This document shows, piece after piece, positions 7,191-14,271 of a stretch of DNA of 15,103 nucleotides. Numbering within the stretch: the first letter of the stretch is position 1; each line of letters starts with the position of its first letter. The notes under the pieces are model-generated. The model searched no databases. It had not been told where the DNA came from and worked only from the letters and a program-made list of their open reading frames with translations. Source of the DNA: SIG653 sp045578045 (GTDB taxonomy: Bacteria; Bacillota; Clostridia; Oscillospirales; CAG-382). The translations under genes and the position numbers were made by a program. The stretch is taken from the NCBI GenBank assembly GCA_045578045.1, contig JAZNJM010000033.1:1-15103 (forward strand). The letters are read 5' to 3'.

Positions 7191-9704
7191 CTTATTTAGT
7201 AATTGGGTAGGGGAACGCCTCGACATTCTTAATATTGGTATCAAAGAAAAGATGTAGCTTAATACTAAAAACGTCAATTCTATTAAAACAATAGCTATTT
7301 TATTTACTACAATGATATCAAAATCAATATTGTTCATATAGTTATTGTTAAATACTTGATTTAAATACCCTGTCAAGCCGCCAAAACCTGCAATAGATAT
7401 GGGTATCGTAGCCAAAGAAAGCAATATAATATTAATAGCAAAAATGGATACTATATTATTTTTAGGAATACCAAGGCTTCTCATTATTCCTATTTGTTTA
7501 GACCTGTCGTTTATTGAATAACTGACGTATGATATGAGAAAGAAGATAAAAATTGAAGCCGATAGAAAGAGAAGCACATACAAAAAGCTCTTGATATTCT
7601 CTATCGTTTCATTAAACATATATATTGTTTGGCAACCGCTTTCACTGATTTTTATATCATACAAATCAAACTGTTGAATAATCTCAGGAATGTCTTGGCA
7701 TCTCACGAAAATACCGTCATAACAATAGTATAAACAGTATTTTTCGCATATCTTATCAAATATTATATCATCTAATGCTATATCAGCAGAAGAGAGTATA
7801 CTTTCATTACTTGCTTTAAAAACGCCAACTATATGAACTTTTTCATTTGGAAAAAGGTCATATAGATTAATTTTATCATAAGCACCATTATATTGCTCGG
7901 ATTTTAAATCCAAAAGCGAATATATAATTTCATCTGAAGATTCATAATCATAATCAATTCTATCAGCCAGATATGAACCGATAATCACCTCGCTTTTATT
8001 ATTTGGCATTCGTCCCGCTATGAGCATAGATGAATCAATGCTTTCTATTGAGCATACACGTGTGTTAGACGAAACGTATGAAGAAAGGGAATTTGATTGA
8101 GTTATATCACATGCAGAGACTTTAATAACAGGTAAGTTTTTAAACGATTGAACGTGTTTTTCATTTATGATGGCAAATCCATACTTTTCCATTAACAAAT
8201 TAGAATCTACCGTTTCTTTATCATCAAAGCAACCGCTTTCAACCACACCACACACGGTAAATTCAAAATCATTATTTGAAATTTTTTTGCCAATCACTTC
8301 ATCAAATTTAATCTCGGAAAATAATGTCAACGCCAAATAATCACTTAATACAATGTCGTTTTCGCTCTCAGGCAATTTACCAGAAACTAAATTATAATAG
8401 TTTTTGTTTTCAGAATTTATCACCTTAGCATTAACGTCAGTTACCATTTTTTCATTGTCGGCTTCAAGCAGTTTTTCAATACAAATCGTTTTGGTAATAT
8501 AGCTTTTATTAATTACTGATGAAATTGTGTTGTCTAATTCTTCTCCTATATTTGTTTGCGTTAATACGGGTTCTCCAAATATATTTATATATTCGTTGTT
8601 TTTATATATTTCAACCTCGCTGATGTTTTGCGTTTTCAAATAGGATACGAGGGATTCTTTATAGTCATACGTTGAAACTGTATACATTAATAAAGTGTAT
8701 GTAGAAGTAAAAACAAAAAGCAAAAAGGTGATAAAAAGTCGAACCCTTTGAACGCGAAAATTGCATAAAGAAAGACGCACTTTATCAAAGAAAGCAAGTC
8801 CTTCCTTGCTACCGCTTCGTTGAAATTCTTTCGTTTTAATTGACTGTTGCGTTTCTTCCAAATTATCTCTTTTTACGTCTACCAATAAATTAAGTTTAAC
8901 GTCTTTTTGATTGTATACTGCGATAATACGGTTTATTAAATCAGAAACAGACTCGTTTTCCTTTGCAACGTATATTTTATTGTTGTTAGAATCACTTATG
9001 GAAATATTAGTGATTTTTCTGTAAATTTCGTTACTTTCCCTTATACTGTCCAACTTTCCGTCAACAATATTAATTATTTTATCAGCAAATATCTGGGCGT
9101 TTTTTATATCGTGGGATACAACCACAACAAGACAATTTTTGCTAATTTGCTTTATTAATTCAAAAATAGCTATTGTATTGCTTTCGTCAAGATTTCCCGT
9201 AGGCTCATCTAAGAATAAAATTTGAGGATTTTTAACTATTGCTCTTGCTATTGCAACTCGTTGTTTTTGTCCACCGCTTAATTCGTTAATTCTTCTATTC
9301 TCATAATTTTCAAGATTAACACATTTTAACGCTTGTAAAACGCAAGAATGTATATCTTCTTTTTCTATTCCCAATATTTTCAACGGAAGAGCAACGTTAT
9401 CATAAACGTTATATTCTTCCAGAAGATTAAAACTTTGAAATACGATTCCAACGTTTTTTCTTCTAAATTCGTCCAACTCTTTTTGAGAAAGTTTTGTTAA
9501 ATTTTTATCTTCAAAAAAGATTTCCCCTTTATCTACCCTATCTAAACCACATAAAACGTTTAATAAGGTTGTTTTTCCCGAACCGCTTGGTCCTACCATA
9601 CATACAAGCTCGTTATTACTTAATTCTAAATCTGTATTGTCTATGGCTTTTACTACACTTTCTCCCGTAGAATATGTTTTAGATATTCCAATACATTTAA
9701 GCAT
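7185..9704 (-). CDS. MacB-like ABC transporter, fused ATPase and FtsX-type permease
   Basis: An 839-aa protein. The ATPase domain (about 1-230) has Walker A GPSGSGKTT (38-46), Q90, signature LSGGQ (142-146), Walker B ILFLDE (162-167) and H198. After a cytoplasmic linker (230-320) comes TM1 (about 323-343), then a long extracytoplasmic region (about 345-705) and TM2-4 (about 706-730, 750-775, 800-824). This is the MacB/LolD type, which drives mechanotransmission or efflux of peptides and lipids as a dimer. The outer region carries the same motif twice (SGKLPESENDIVLSDYLA at 441-458 and AGRMPNNKSEVIIGSYLA at 563-580), so it is likely a tandem pair of MacB_PCD-like domains. The start at 9704 has GGTGGAG in front; a longer in-frame version from 9761 begins inside a hairpin and extends the ATPase with unmatched residues. 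Substrate unknown; a peptide or toxin/immunity role is possible. Confidence 0.9.
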   Translation of the reverse strand: MLKCIGISKTYSTGESVVKAIDNTDLELSNNELVCMVGPSGSGKTTLLNVLCGLDRVDKGEIFFEDKNLTKLSQKELDEFRRKNVGIVFQSFNLLEEYNVYDNVALPLKILGIEKEDIHSCVLQALKCVNLENYENRRINELSGGQKQRVAIARAIVKNPQILFLDEPTGNLDESNTIAIFELIKQISKNCLVVVVSHDIKNAQIFADKIINIVDGKLDSIRESNEIYRKITNISISDSNNNKIYVAKENESVSDLINRIIAVYNQKDVKLNLLVDVKRDNLEETQQSIKTKEFQRSGSKEGLAFFDKVRLSLCNFRVQRVRLFITFLLFVFTSTYTLLMYTVSTYDYKESLVSYLKTQNISEVEIYKNNEYINIFGEPVLTQTNIGEELDNTISSVINKSYITKTICIEKLLEADNEKMVTDVNAKVINSENKNYYNLVSGKLPESENDIVLSDYLALTLFSEIKFDEVIGKKISNNDFEFTVCGVVESGCFDDKETVDSNLLMEKYGFAIINEKHVQSFKNLPVIKVSACDITQSNSLSSYVSSNTRVCSIESIDSSMLIAGRMPNNKSEVIIGSYLADRIDYDYESSDEIIYSLLDLKSEQYNGAYDKINLYDLFPNEKVHIVGVFKASNESILSSADIALDDIIFDKICEKYCLYYCYDGIFVRCQDIPEIIQQFDLYDIKISESGCQTIYMFNETIENIKSFLYVLLFLSASIFIFFLISYVSYSINDRSKQIGIMRSLGIPKNNIVSIFAINIILLSLATIPISIAGFGGLTGYLNQVFNNNYMNNIDFDIIVVNKIAIVLIELTFLVLSYIFSLIPILRMSRRSPTQLLNKQ

Positions 9705-9750
9705 TTTCTCCACCCTATAAATAATTCGTTTTTGTTTTGATATGAAATAA

Positions 9751-9783
9751 TTAAAAGGCAATAATCAGATTACTGCCTTTTTA
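9751..9783 (-). terminator. Hairpin between the 208-aa gene and the ABC gene
   Basis: AAAAGGCAATAATC (9753-9766) pairs with GATTACTGCCTTTT (9768-9781), leaving a small loop after the inner pairs open, with a short T run on either strand. It can act as an intrinsic terminator or an RNA processing/attenuation site. No strong promoter is visible between it and the ABC gene, so partial read-through is the simplest way to express the transporter. Confidence 0.55.
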
Positions 9784-9787
9784 ACTA

Positions 9788-10414
9788 TTAATTGTTCGAT
9801 TTATAGCATCTAAGCAGATTCGTGAACAGCGATTCACTTAAGCCTTCTTCTCTACCAACTTTATCGTCAATCTTTTTAAGGTTTTCGGTATAAATACCGC
9901 CATAGCCAGTTCTCTCGCCTTCAAACGTAACGAAGGCACTGCAAAGATCACCTTTCATATAAATGCCTTCTTCAAAGATTTCATTATCAATGAATTTTTC
10001 TATCTTGTCTGTTCCGCAATAATAAAGATAAAAATTATAATCTTTAATTCTTTCTTTCAGAAAAGTATATTCATCATCGCTGATTTTAACCGAACCGTTA
10101 AGGTCGCTGATAATAAGAACAGAGAACTTTTTTTCGCTTGACAACGTCTTTTCATCTATATGACTTATGGTTTTGTAATTAACGCCTTCGCGAATTGTCA
10201 TCTCTTCCCCGATGAAGAATACATCCGTTGGTAATTTGTTGTTTATAGTGTCAATCGCTTCATCATATGAATCACCATACTCATATTCATCATCAGAAAA
10301 AATCAGGGTTGCCAATGGTGTAAACCTGATAGCTAATAACAGCAATACAACCGAAACTACTATGGATATTATTACCACCATTACTTTTTTTAGATTCTTT
10401 GATTTTGAGTTCAT
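9788..10414 (-). CDS. Membrane-anchored protein of unknown function (208 aa)
   Basis: I do not recognise this family. A basic start (MNSKSKNLKK) and one hydrophobic helix (about 10-28) form a signal anchor, followed by an acidic extracytoplasmic domain (about 40-208; FSDDEYEYGDSYDEA at 39-53). The soluble part has a beta/alpha pattern (FSVLIISDLNG at 97-107; YNFYLYYCG at 126-134) and three cysteines. No lipobox and no cleavage site are obvious. The ATG has GGAGG 6 bases upstream. It is the first gene of the two-gene island unit, 83 bases before the MacB-like transporter. A helper, substrate-sensing or immunity partner of that transporter is a reasonable guess. A run of acidic residues right after the membrane helix is its most distinctive trait. 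Confidence 0.8.
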   Translation of the reverse strand: MNSKSKNLKKVMVVIISIVVSVVLLLLAIRFTPLATLIFSDDEYEYGDSYDEAIDTINNKLPTDVFFIGEEMTIREGVNYKTISHIDEKTLSSEKKFSVLIISDLNGSVKISDDEYTFLKERIKDYNFYLYYCGTDKIEKFIDNEIFEEGIYMKGDLCSAFVTFEGERTGYGGIYTENLKKIDDKVGREEGLSESLFTNLLRCYKSNN

Positions 10415-10468
10415 ATCCAGCCTCCATTAGTTTTCTTTCTGCTTTTTAAGCACGTTTTTTTTAAAAAA

Positions 10469-10546
10469 TAGTGAGGAATTAGGAACTTTTTAATGAGGAA
10501 TTAGGAATTAGGAATAAATGAAACCTTTTTCGCTTCGCTCAAAAGC
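10469..10546 (+). repeat. Heptamer stretch plus 38-bp block, right direct copy
   Basis: TAGTGAGGAATTAGGAAC, then GAATTAG units, then the 38-bp block (10509-10546). From AGGAAC onward it matches 6875-6948 in the same orientation. This pair of direct repeats tightly brackets the two-gene ABC unit. Confidence 0.9.
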
Positions 10547-10569
10547 CAATCAAATTGAAAATTTTTAAA

Positions 10570-10666
10570 AGTTTGGAGTTTGAAGAGCGGAGAGTTTAAT
10601 TCATAATTCATAATTCATAATTCATAATTAGGAATAAATGAAACCTTTTTCGCTTCGCTCAAAAGC
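10570..10666 (+). repeat. Degenerate heptamers, AATTCAT array and third 38-bp block
   Basis: GTTTGGA GTTTGAA GAGCGGA (from about 10571) reads as decayed 7-bp units. Four AATTCAT units follow at about 10599-10626, leading into the third copy of the 38-bp block (10629-10666). A further decayed set (GTTCGAA GTTTGAA) is at 10701-10714, and a block remnant ending TGCAAAAGC lies near 10738-10746. Confidence 0.8.
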
Positions 10667-10752
10667 TAATTTTTATAATTGAAAATGGAATTTTTTAAGA
10701 GTTCGAAGTTTGAAGTCAAGAAAAGTTTTTCCCTTTGTGCAAAAGCTGAAAT

Positions 10753-10771
10753 ATTATAATTTAATTATAAT
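10753..10771. repeat. Perfect AT palindrome
   Basis: ATTATAATT and AATTATAAT flank a single T, an inverted repeat of 9+1+9 bases. It could be a protein-binding site or extrude as a cruciform. No gene is nearby on its inner side. Confidence 0.6.
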
Positions 10772-10780
10772 AAAATAGTT

Positions 10781-10805
10781 AGTTTTCGACCTTTGGGAGA
10801 AAACT
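10781..10805. terminator. Possible weak terminator after the CDF gene
   Basis: AGTTTTC (10781-10787) and GAAAACT (10799-10805) form a 7-bp stem with an 11-nt loop. On the minus strand it is followed by an A/T-rich tract. It shares its AGTTTTC/GAAAACT stem with the stronger hairpin at 6970-7002 on the other side of the island. Confidence 0.4.
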
Positions 10806-10810
10806 TTCCA

Positions 10811-10927
10811 TCATTCCTAATTCCTAATTCCTCATTCCTCATTAAAAAATCCTCATTCCAAATTTCACTACTGCCTAATGCCTAATGCCTATTGCCTCAC
10901 TACTGCCTATTGCCTCACTACTGCCTA
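10811..10927 (-). repeat. Right heptamer array, inverted relative to the left array
   Basis: Read on the minus strand it starts with the TAG stop codon of the CDF gene, continues with TAGGCAN units broken by TAGTGAGGCAA, then GTGAAATTTGG, and then GAATGAG/GAATTAG units. This is the same order as at 6718-6925 but on the opposite strand, so the two form long imperfect terminal inverted repeats. Together with the features before it, it accounts for the 510-base gene-free stretch 10415-10924. Confidence 0.92.
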
Positions 10928-12094
10928 AATATACGGTTTATCAATCTGAATAACACAGAAAACGTTTTCGCCCATTTTTTTGCTGACTTGGTCTGAAATG
11001 AGCTTTTTGACTTCATCATCAGGTATTTTACACTCCATTGGAACAACGGTGTCAAAAATCAAATTTGTATGTGATGGGCCTTTAACAACTCTGAAATCGT
11101 GGATAGAAAGGTCAAGCCTTAAGGAGATTATAACCTCTATAAGCTGTTTTTTTAGTCCGTCTATTTCTTCATCTCCACAGCAAACGGGATCCATATGAAT
11201 AACTGCGTGGCAAGATAATTCATCATATAAACGTTTTTCAATATTGTCTATACAATCGTGCATCGTTGCTAAATCACCGTCAACGGGAATTTCTGCGTGA
11301 ATGGAAATCATTCTTCTTCCAGGGCCGTAATCGTGTATTATAAGGTCGTGAACACCTATAACTACGTTATTATCCATAACGATTTTTTCAATTTTTTCTA
11401 CAAGCTCTTTTTCGGGCGGAGTTCCAAGTAGGGGAGATATTGTATCTTTAATAGCTCCAAATCCTGCTTTGAAAATCAAGAGAGAGAGAATAATTCCGCA
11501 ATATGCATCTATGTTTATTTCAAAGAATTTATAAACGAAAAGGGTTATTATTGTTGCCCCCGTTGCAAAGGTATCTGAAATACAATCCGTTGCGGTTGCA
11601 AGTAGTGTTTGCGAAGAGTATTTTTTTCCTATTTTTCTGTTATAGAAAAACATATATAACTTTATTGCCATTGAAACAAAAAGAATTATAACCGCGGTAA
11701 TTTCAAACTTAGGTGCTTCGGGGTTAAATAGCTTTGTTACAGACTCTTTTCCAAGCTCAAATCCCATAAGACAAATTATCATAGCTACGACAAGACCAGA
11801 AATATATTCAAATCTTCCGTGTCCAAAGGGGTGGTCTTTATCTGGCTTTTGTGAAGCAAGTTTGAAGCCTAAAAGGGAAACGAGGGAAGAACCCGCATCG
11901 GAAAGGCTGTTGAATGCGTCTGATTTAATGGAAACAGAACCCGTTAGACTTCCCGCTATGATTTTTAAAACGAATAAAATCATATTGAGGAAAATTCCAA
12001 GTATTCCGCAAACAGTACCGTATTTTCTTCTTAGCTCATCATTTGGAATATTATTTTTGTCTTTTATAAGAAAATAAGAGAGTATTCTTATCAT
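10925..12094 (-). CDS. Cation diffusion facilitator, probable Mn(II)-type metal exporter
   Basis: A six-TM metal/proton antiporter of the CDF family. In the 389-aa version TM2 carries N62-x3-D66 (FNSLSD) and TM5 carries D170-x3-D174 (DCISD). This N-D-D-D quartet is the pattern I associate with manganese exporters (MntE type) rather than zinc CDFs (His/Asp). HPFGHGRFEYISG (88-100) is the conserved loop motif. The cytoplasmic tail holds two related segments: VHDLIIHDYGPGRRMISIHAEIP (248-270) and a later IHDFRVVKGPSHTNLIFDTVVP, so it is probably a tandem of ZT_dimer-like domains. The ATG at 12094 has AAAAAGG 8 bases upstream; a TTG at 12121 has no good site but would add nine residues. The stop codon is the first TAG of the right heptamer array. 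Confidence 0.92.
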   Translation of the reverse strand: MIRILSYFLIKDKNNIPNDELRRKYGTVCGILGIFLNMILFVLKIIAGSLTGSVSIKSDAFNSLSDAGSSLVSLLGFKLASQKPDKDHPFGHGRFEYISGLVVAMIICLMGFELGKESVTKLFNPEAPKFEITAVIILFVSMAIKLYMFFYNRKIGKKYSSQTLLATATDCISDTFATGATIITLFVYKFFEINIDAYCGIILSLLIFKAGFGAIKDTISPLLGTPPEKELVEKIEKIVMDNNVVIGVHDLIIHDYGPGRRMISIHAEIPVDGDLATMHDCIDNIEKRLYDELSCHAVIHMDPVCCGDEEIDGLKKQLIEVIISLRLDLSIHDFRVVKGPSHTNLIFDTVVPMECKIPDDEVKKLISDQVSKKMGENVFCVIQIDKPYI

Positions 12095-12134
12095 AAACAG
12101 AACCTTTTTAAACTTTTTCAATCTTTATAGTAAT

Positions 12135-12166
12135 ATAAAGGGCTGTCGAAACAGACAGCCCTTTAT
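12135..12166. terminator. Intrinsic terminator after the sugar ATPase gene
   Basis: ATAAAGGGCTGTC (12135-12147) and GACAGCCCTTTAT (12154-12166) form a perfect 13-bp stem with a 6-nt loop, 10 bases after the stop. The T tract is short on the minus strand and better on the plus strand. It probably separates the ugpC-like gene from the CDF gene, with some read-through possible. Confidence 0.8.
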
Positions 12167-12176
12167 TTGATTTTTA

Positions 12177-13319
12177 TTAGTGAACGATAACCTTTTCTGT
12201 ATCTTTGTCAAAAATGTGTGTTCTTGACATATCGATAGCCATTTTAATTTCATCGCCTGTTCTTGCTCTGCATCTTGAGGAAACACGGGAAACAAGGTTT
12301 GTAACCTCTGTTGTTGCGGTTTCTTCGCCGATTCCGATGTAAAGGTAGATTTCAGCACCCATAAGCTCTGTAACTTCAACTTTTGCATTGATTAATGAGT
12401 CTGGGAATTGTTCTATGTATCTTTCTTCATCGTGAATAAGTTCAGGACGAACACCAAGGATAACTTCCTTGCCGATGTATTCTTCAAGCTGCCCGTCTTC
12501 GTTTTTAGCTTCGGGAACTTTGAGTGAAACGCCTTCGTTAAAGGTGAAATAGATGTCTTTAGAGTTCTTAGGACGGTTAAGAGTACCGTTTATAAAGTTC
12601 ATCTGAGGAGTTCCAATGAAACCTGCAACGAAAATATTGCAAGGAAGCTCGTAAAGGTTTTGAGGTGTATCAACCTGTTGAATAAGACCGTCTTTCATAA
12701 CAACAATTCTTGTTGCCATTGTCATAGCTTCAACCTGGTCGTGAGTAACGTATATAAACGTTGTTTTAAGTCTTTGATGAAGTTTTGTAAGCTCAGTTCT
12801 CATAGTTGCACGGAGCTTAGCATCAAGGTTTGAAAGAGGTTCGTCAAGAAGGAATACTTTAGGTTCACGAACAATAGCACGACCTAAAGCAACACGCTGT
12901 TTCTGACCACCGGAAAGAGCCTTTGGTTTTCTATCGAGAAGGTGAGCAATATCAAGAATTCTTGCTGCTTCTTCAACTCTGCGTTTGATTTCTTCTTTTC
13001 TTGTTTTACGGAGTTTAAGACCGAAAGCCATATTGTCAAAAACAGTCATATGAGGATAAAGAGCATAGTTCTGGAAAACCATGGCAATATCTCTATCTTT
13101 AGGAGCTACATCGTTTACCAATTTATCGCCGATGAAAAGCTCACCTTCTGTTATTTCTTCAAGACCTGCGATCATACGAAGTGTTGTGGTTTTTCCGCAA
13201 CCGGAAGGACCAACGAGAATAATAAATTCCTTATCCTTTACTTCAAGACAAAAATCTGAAACAGCTGTAACGCCGCCAGGGTATCTTTTATAAAGGTGTT
13301 TAAAAAGTACACTTGCCAT
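12177..13319 (-). CDS. ugpC: Carbohydrate ABC importer ATPase (UgpC/MsmX/MalK type)
   Basis: Energising subunit of CUT1-family sugar or glycerol-phosphate importers, acting as a dimer at the cytoplasmic face. Walker A GPSGCGKTT (37-45), Q83 in VFQNYALYPH, signature LSGGQ (135-139), Walker B VFLLDE (155-160), H193, and a C-terminal TOBE/regulatory part (about 235-380) with GVRPE (289-293). 380 aa is normal. The ATG at 13319 has GGAGG 5 bases upstream; the longer in-frame start adds only a basic tail. No permease or binding-protein gene is adjacent, which fits the shared, multitask ATPase role described for MsmX in Gram-positives. Which name applies (ugpC, msmX, malK) cannot be decided here. 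The coding sequence looks less AT-skewed than its neighbours, as in well-expressed genes. Confidence 0.94.
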   Translation of the reverse strand: MASVLFKHLYKRYPGGVTAVSDFCLEVKDKEFIILVGPSGCGKTTTLRMIAGLEEITEGELFIGDKLVNDVAPKDRDIAMVFQNYALYPHMTVFDNMAFGLKLRKTRKEEIKRRVEEAARILDIAHLLDRKPKALSGGQKQRVALGRAIVREPKVFLLDEPLSNLDAKLRATMRTELTKLHQRLKTTFIYVTHDQVEAMTMATRIVVMKDGLIQQVDTPQNLYELPCNIFVAGFIGTPQMNFINGTLNRPKNSKDIYFTFNEGVSLKVPEAKNEDGQLEEYIGKEVILGVRPELIHDEERYIEQFPDSLINAKVEVTELMGAEIYLYIGIGEETATTEVTNLVSRVSSRCRARTGDEIKMAIDMSRTHIFDKDTEKVIVH

Positions 13320-13325
13320 TTTTTT

Positions 13326-13357
13326 CCTCCTGAATGCTTTTGCTCTTTGCAAAAAGC
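13326..13357 (-). promoter_or_regulatory. Ribosome-binding site of ugpC beside a hairpin
   Basis: On the minus strand GCTTTTTGC (13349-13357) can pair with GCAAAAGC (13336-13343) around a 5-nt loop. It is followed at once by ATTCAGGAGG and the ATG. The hairpin sits just upstream of the Shine-Dalgarno sequence and could stabilise access to it. Confidence 0.45.
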
Positions 13358-13478
13358 GTTAAATTTTACTCCAATATATTATCAGATTTTTTTGAAAAAA
13401 GATAGAGCGTATTTACCCAAAAATTAGGTACTTTTTTTATACATATTGCATAAAAAATATATAATTAAATTTTTTTAA

Positions 13479-13489
13479 CATTCAGGAGG
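13479..13489 (-). promoter_or_regulatory. 11-nt anti-Shine-Dalgarno sequence in the ugpC upstream region
   Basis: On the minus strand this reads CCTCCTGAATG, the exact complement of CATTCAGGAGG at the ugpC ribosome-binding site (13326-13336), 142 bases downstream. Only a transcript that starts upstream of 13489, for example read-through from the preceding genes, would contain both halves. Confidence 0.5.
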
Positions 13490-13514
13490 TTTCTTTTTGG
13501 CTTATTTCGTCTTT

Positions 13515-13643
13515 TTATATCCCAACTAATTCTTCAAAAAAATGGAAATATTCTCCGAATCCAAGATATAACCCTATAGCGCATATTGTGAATGCTGTCA
13601 ACCCTATAACGAAGCTCAAAACGAAAAGTTTTTTATTGTCCAT
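13515..13643 (-). CDS. 42-aa single-TM peptide
   Basis: ATG at 13641-13643, stop TAA at 13515-13517. The peptide starts MDNKKLFVLSFVIGLTAFTI and ends FHFFEELVGI. It has a short basic N terminus, one hydrophobic helix (about 6-28) and an acidic amphipathic tail, so it is probably a small inner-membrane protein. GCGGAG lies about 11 bases upstream, a little far but usable. It follows the DUF4830-like gene by 57 bases on the same strand with no terminator between them, so the two are likely co-transcribed. Coding status rests on the clean membrane-helix pattern, the upstream GGAG and the operon position. I know no named family for it. Confidence 0.6.
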   Translation of the reverse strand: MDNKKLFVLSFVIGLTAFTICAIGLYLGFGEYFHFFEELVGI

Positions 13644-13700
13644 TTGTTTTTTTTCTCCGCTTTATCCGATTTTTTATTATTTTCTCCTAAAAACTTTTCC

Positions 13701-14183
13701 TTATTCTTTGTTTTGCTCGAATCCGTGTATGAAGCTCTTTTCTCCAACGGAACATATATCTCCGCCAACTATTTTCGATTTGTATATAAGCAAGTTTGCT
13801 ATAACTTCTCCGTCTTCATATCCTTCATAATCTTTAATTGCATACGTGTATCTCGTTACGGTTTTTCCTTTGTATTTTTTGAGGTTTAATCCCTGTTTTC
13901 TCTGAATGTCGTTGTATTCCTTATAAACGCTGTCAAATTCTTCGGGAATAATAACGTCAACAATCTCTTTTGGCTCTTTTTCAACGTTGTATCCAAACTG
14001 TTTTAAAAATTCCGTTCTCTCCTCATTTGTGTCCATACCCTCGAAATTATAGGCAACTGCCGCAACGTCTGCATAATCGTCATAATCGGGAACAAATGCT
14101 ATAAGCAACGCAAGTATTCCAAAGGCACAAAAGAGGGCTGCGAAAAATTTTAGCTTTGAGGCTTTTATTGTGTAGATGAACAT
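13701..14183 (-). CDS. DUF4830-like membrane-anchored protein
   Basis: A 160-aa protein with one N-terminal membrane helix (about 12-30) and a soluble domain outside (about 48-150). The pattern TNEERTEFLKQFGYNVEKEP, then IPEEFDSVYKEYNDIQRKQGLNLKKYKGKTVTRYTY and NLLIYKSKIVGGDICSV, matches my memory of DUF4830, a Firmicute family without known function. The ATG at 14183 has AAGGAG 9 bases upstream; the longer in-frame start 47 codons earlier has no such site and adds a non-conserved stretch, so it is rejected. Asp-rich residues (DYDDYAD, 33-39) follow the helix. It is probably the first gene of a short operon with the 42-aa peptide. Confidence 0.82.
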   Translation of the reverse strand: MFIYTIKASKLKFFAALFCAFGILALLIAFVPDYDDYADVAAVAYNFEGMDTNEERTEFLKQFGYNVEKEPKEIVDVIIPEEFDSVYKEYNDIQRKQGLNLKKYKGKTVTRYTYAIKDYEGYEDGEVIANLLIYKSKIVGGDICSVGEKSFIHGFEQNKE

Positions 14184-14271
14184 AAGACGGTTCTCCTTGA
14201 AAATATAAATATGTGTTATATATTTATTATTTGTAACGCTTTTATATTCATACATTTTTTCAAAATTTTGT

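Noticed and set aside
9705..9761. 19-residue N-terminal extension of the ABC transporter
   Set aside because: It starts inside the intergenic hairpin, has no ribosome-binding site, and the ATPase domain begins normally at the internal ATG with GGTGGAG in front.
12095..12134. yybP-ykoY manganese riboswitch before the CDF gene
   Set aside because: The gap is too short and is mostly occupied by the upstream gene's terminator; no matching structure is visible.
12942..13293. Plus-strand ORFs inside the sugar ATPase gene
   Set aside because: Antisense shadows of a conserved ABC ATPase; no start signals and no recognisable domain.
13497..13529. 10-codon plus-strand peptide (TTG start) behind AGGAGG at 13485-13489
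   Set aside because: Spacing is good, but the AGGAGG is better explained as the complement of the ugpC ribosome-binding site, and no supported plus-strand promoter or downstream gene exists.
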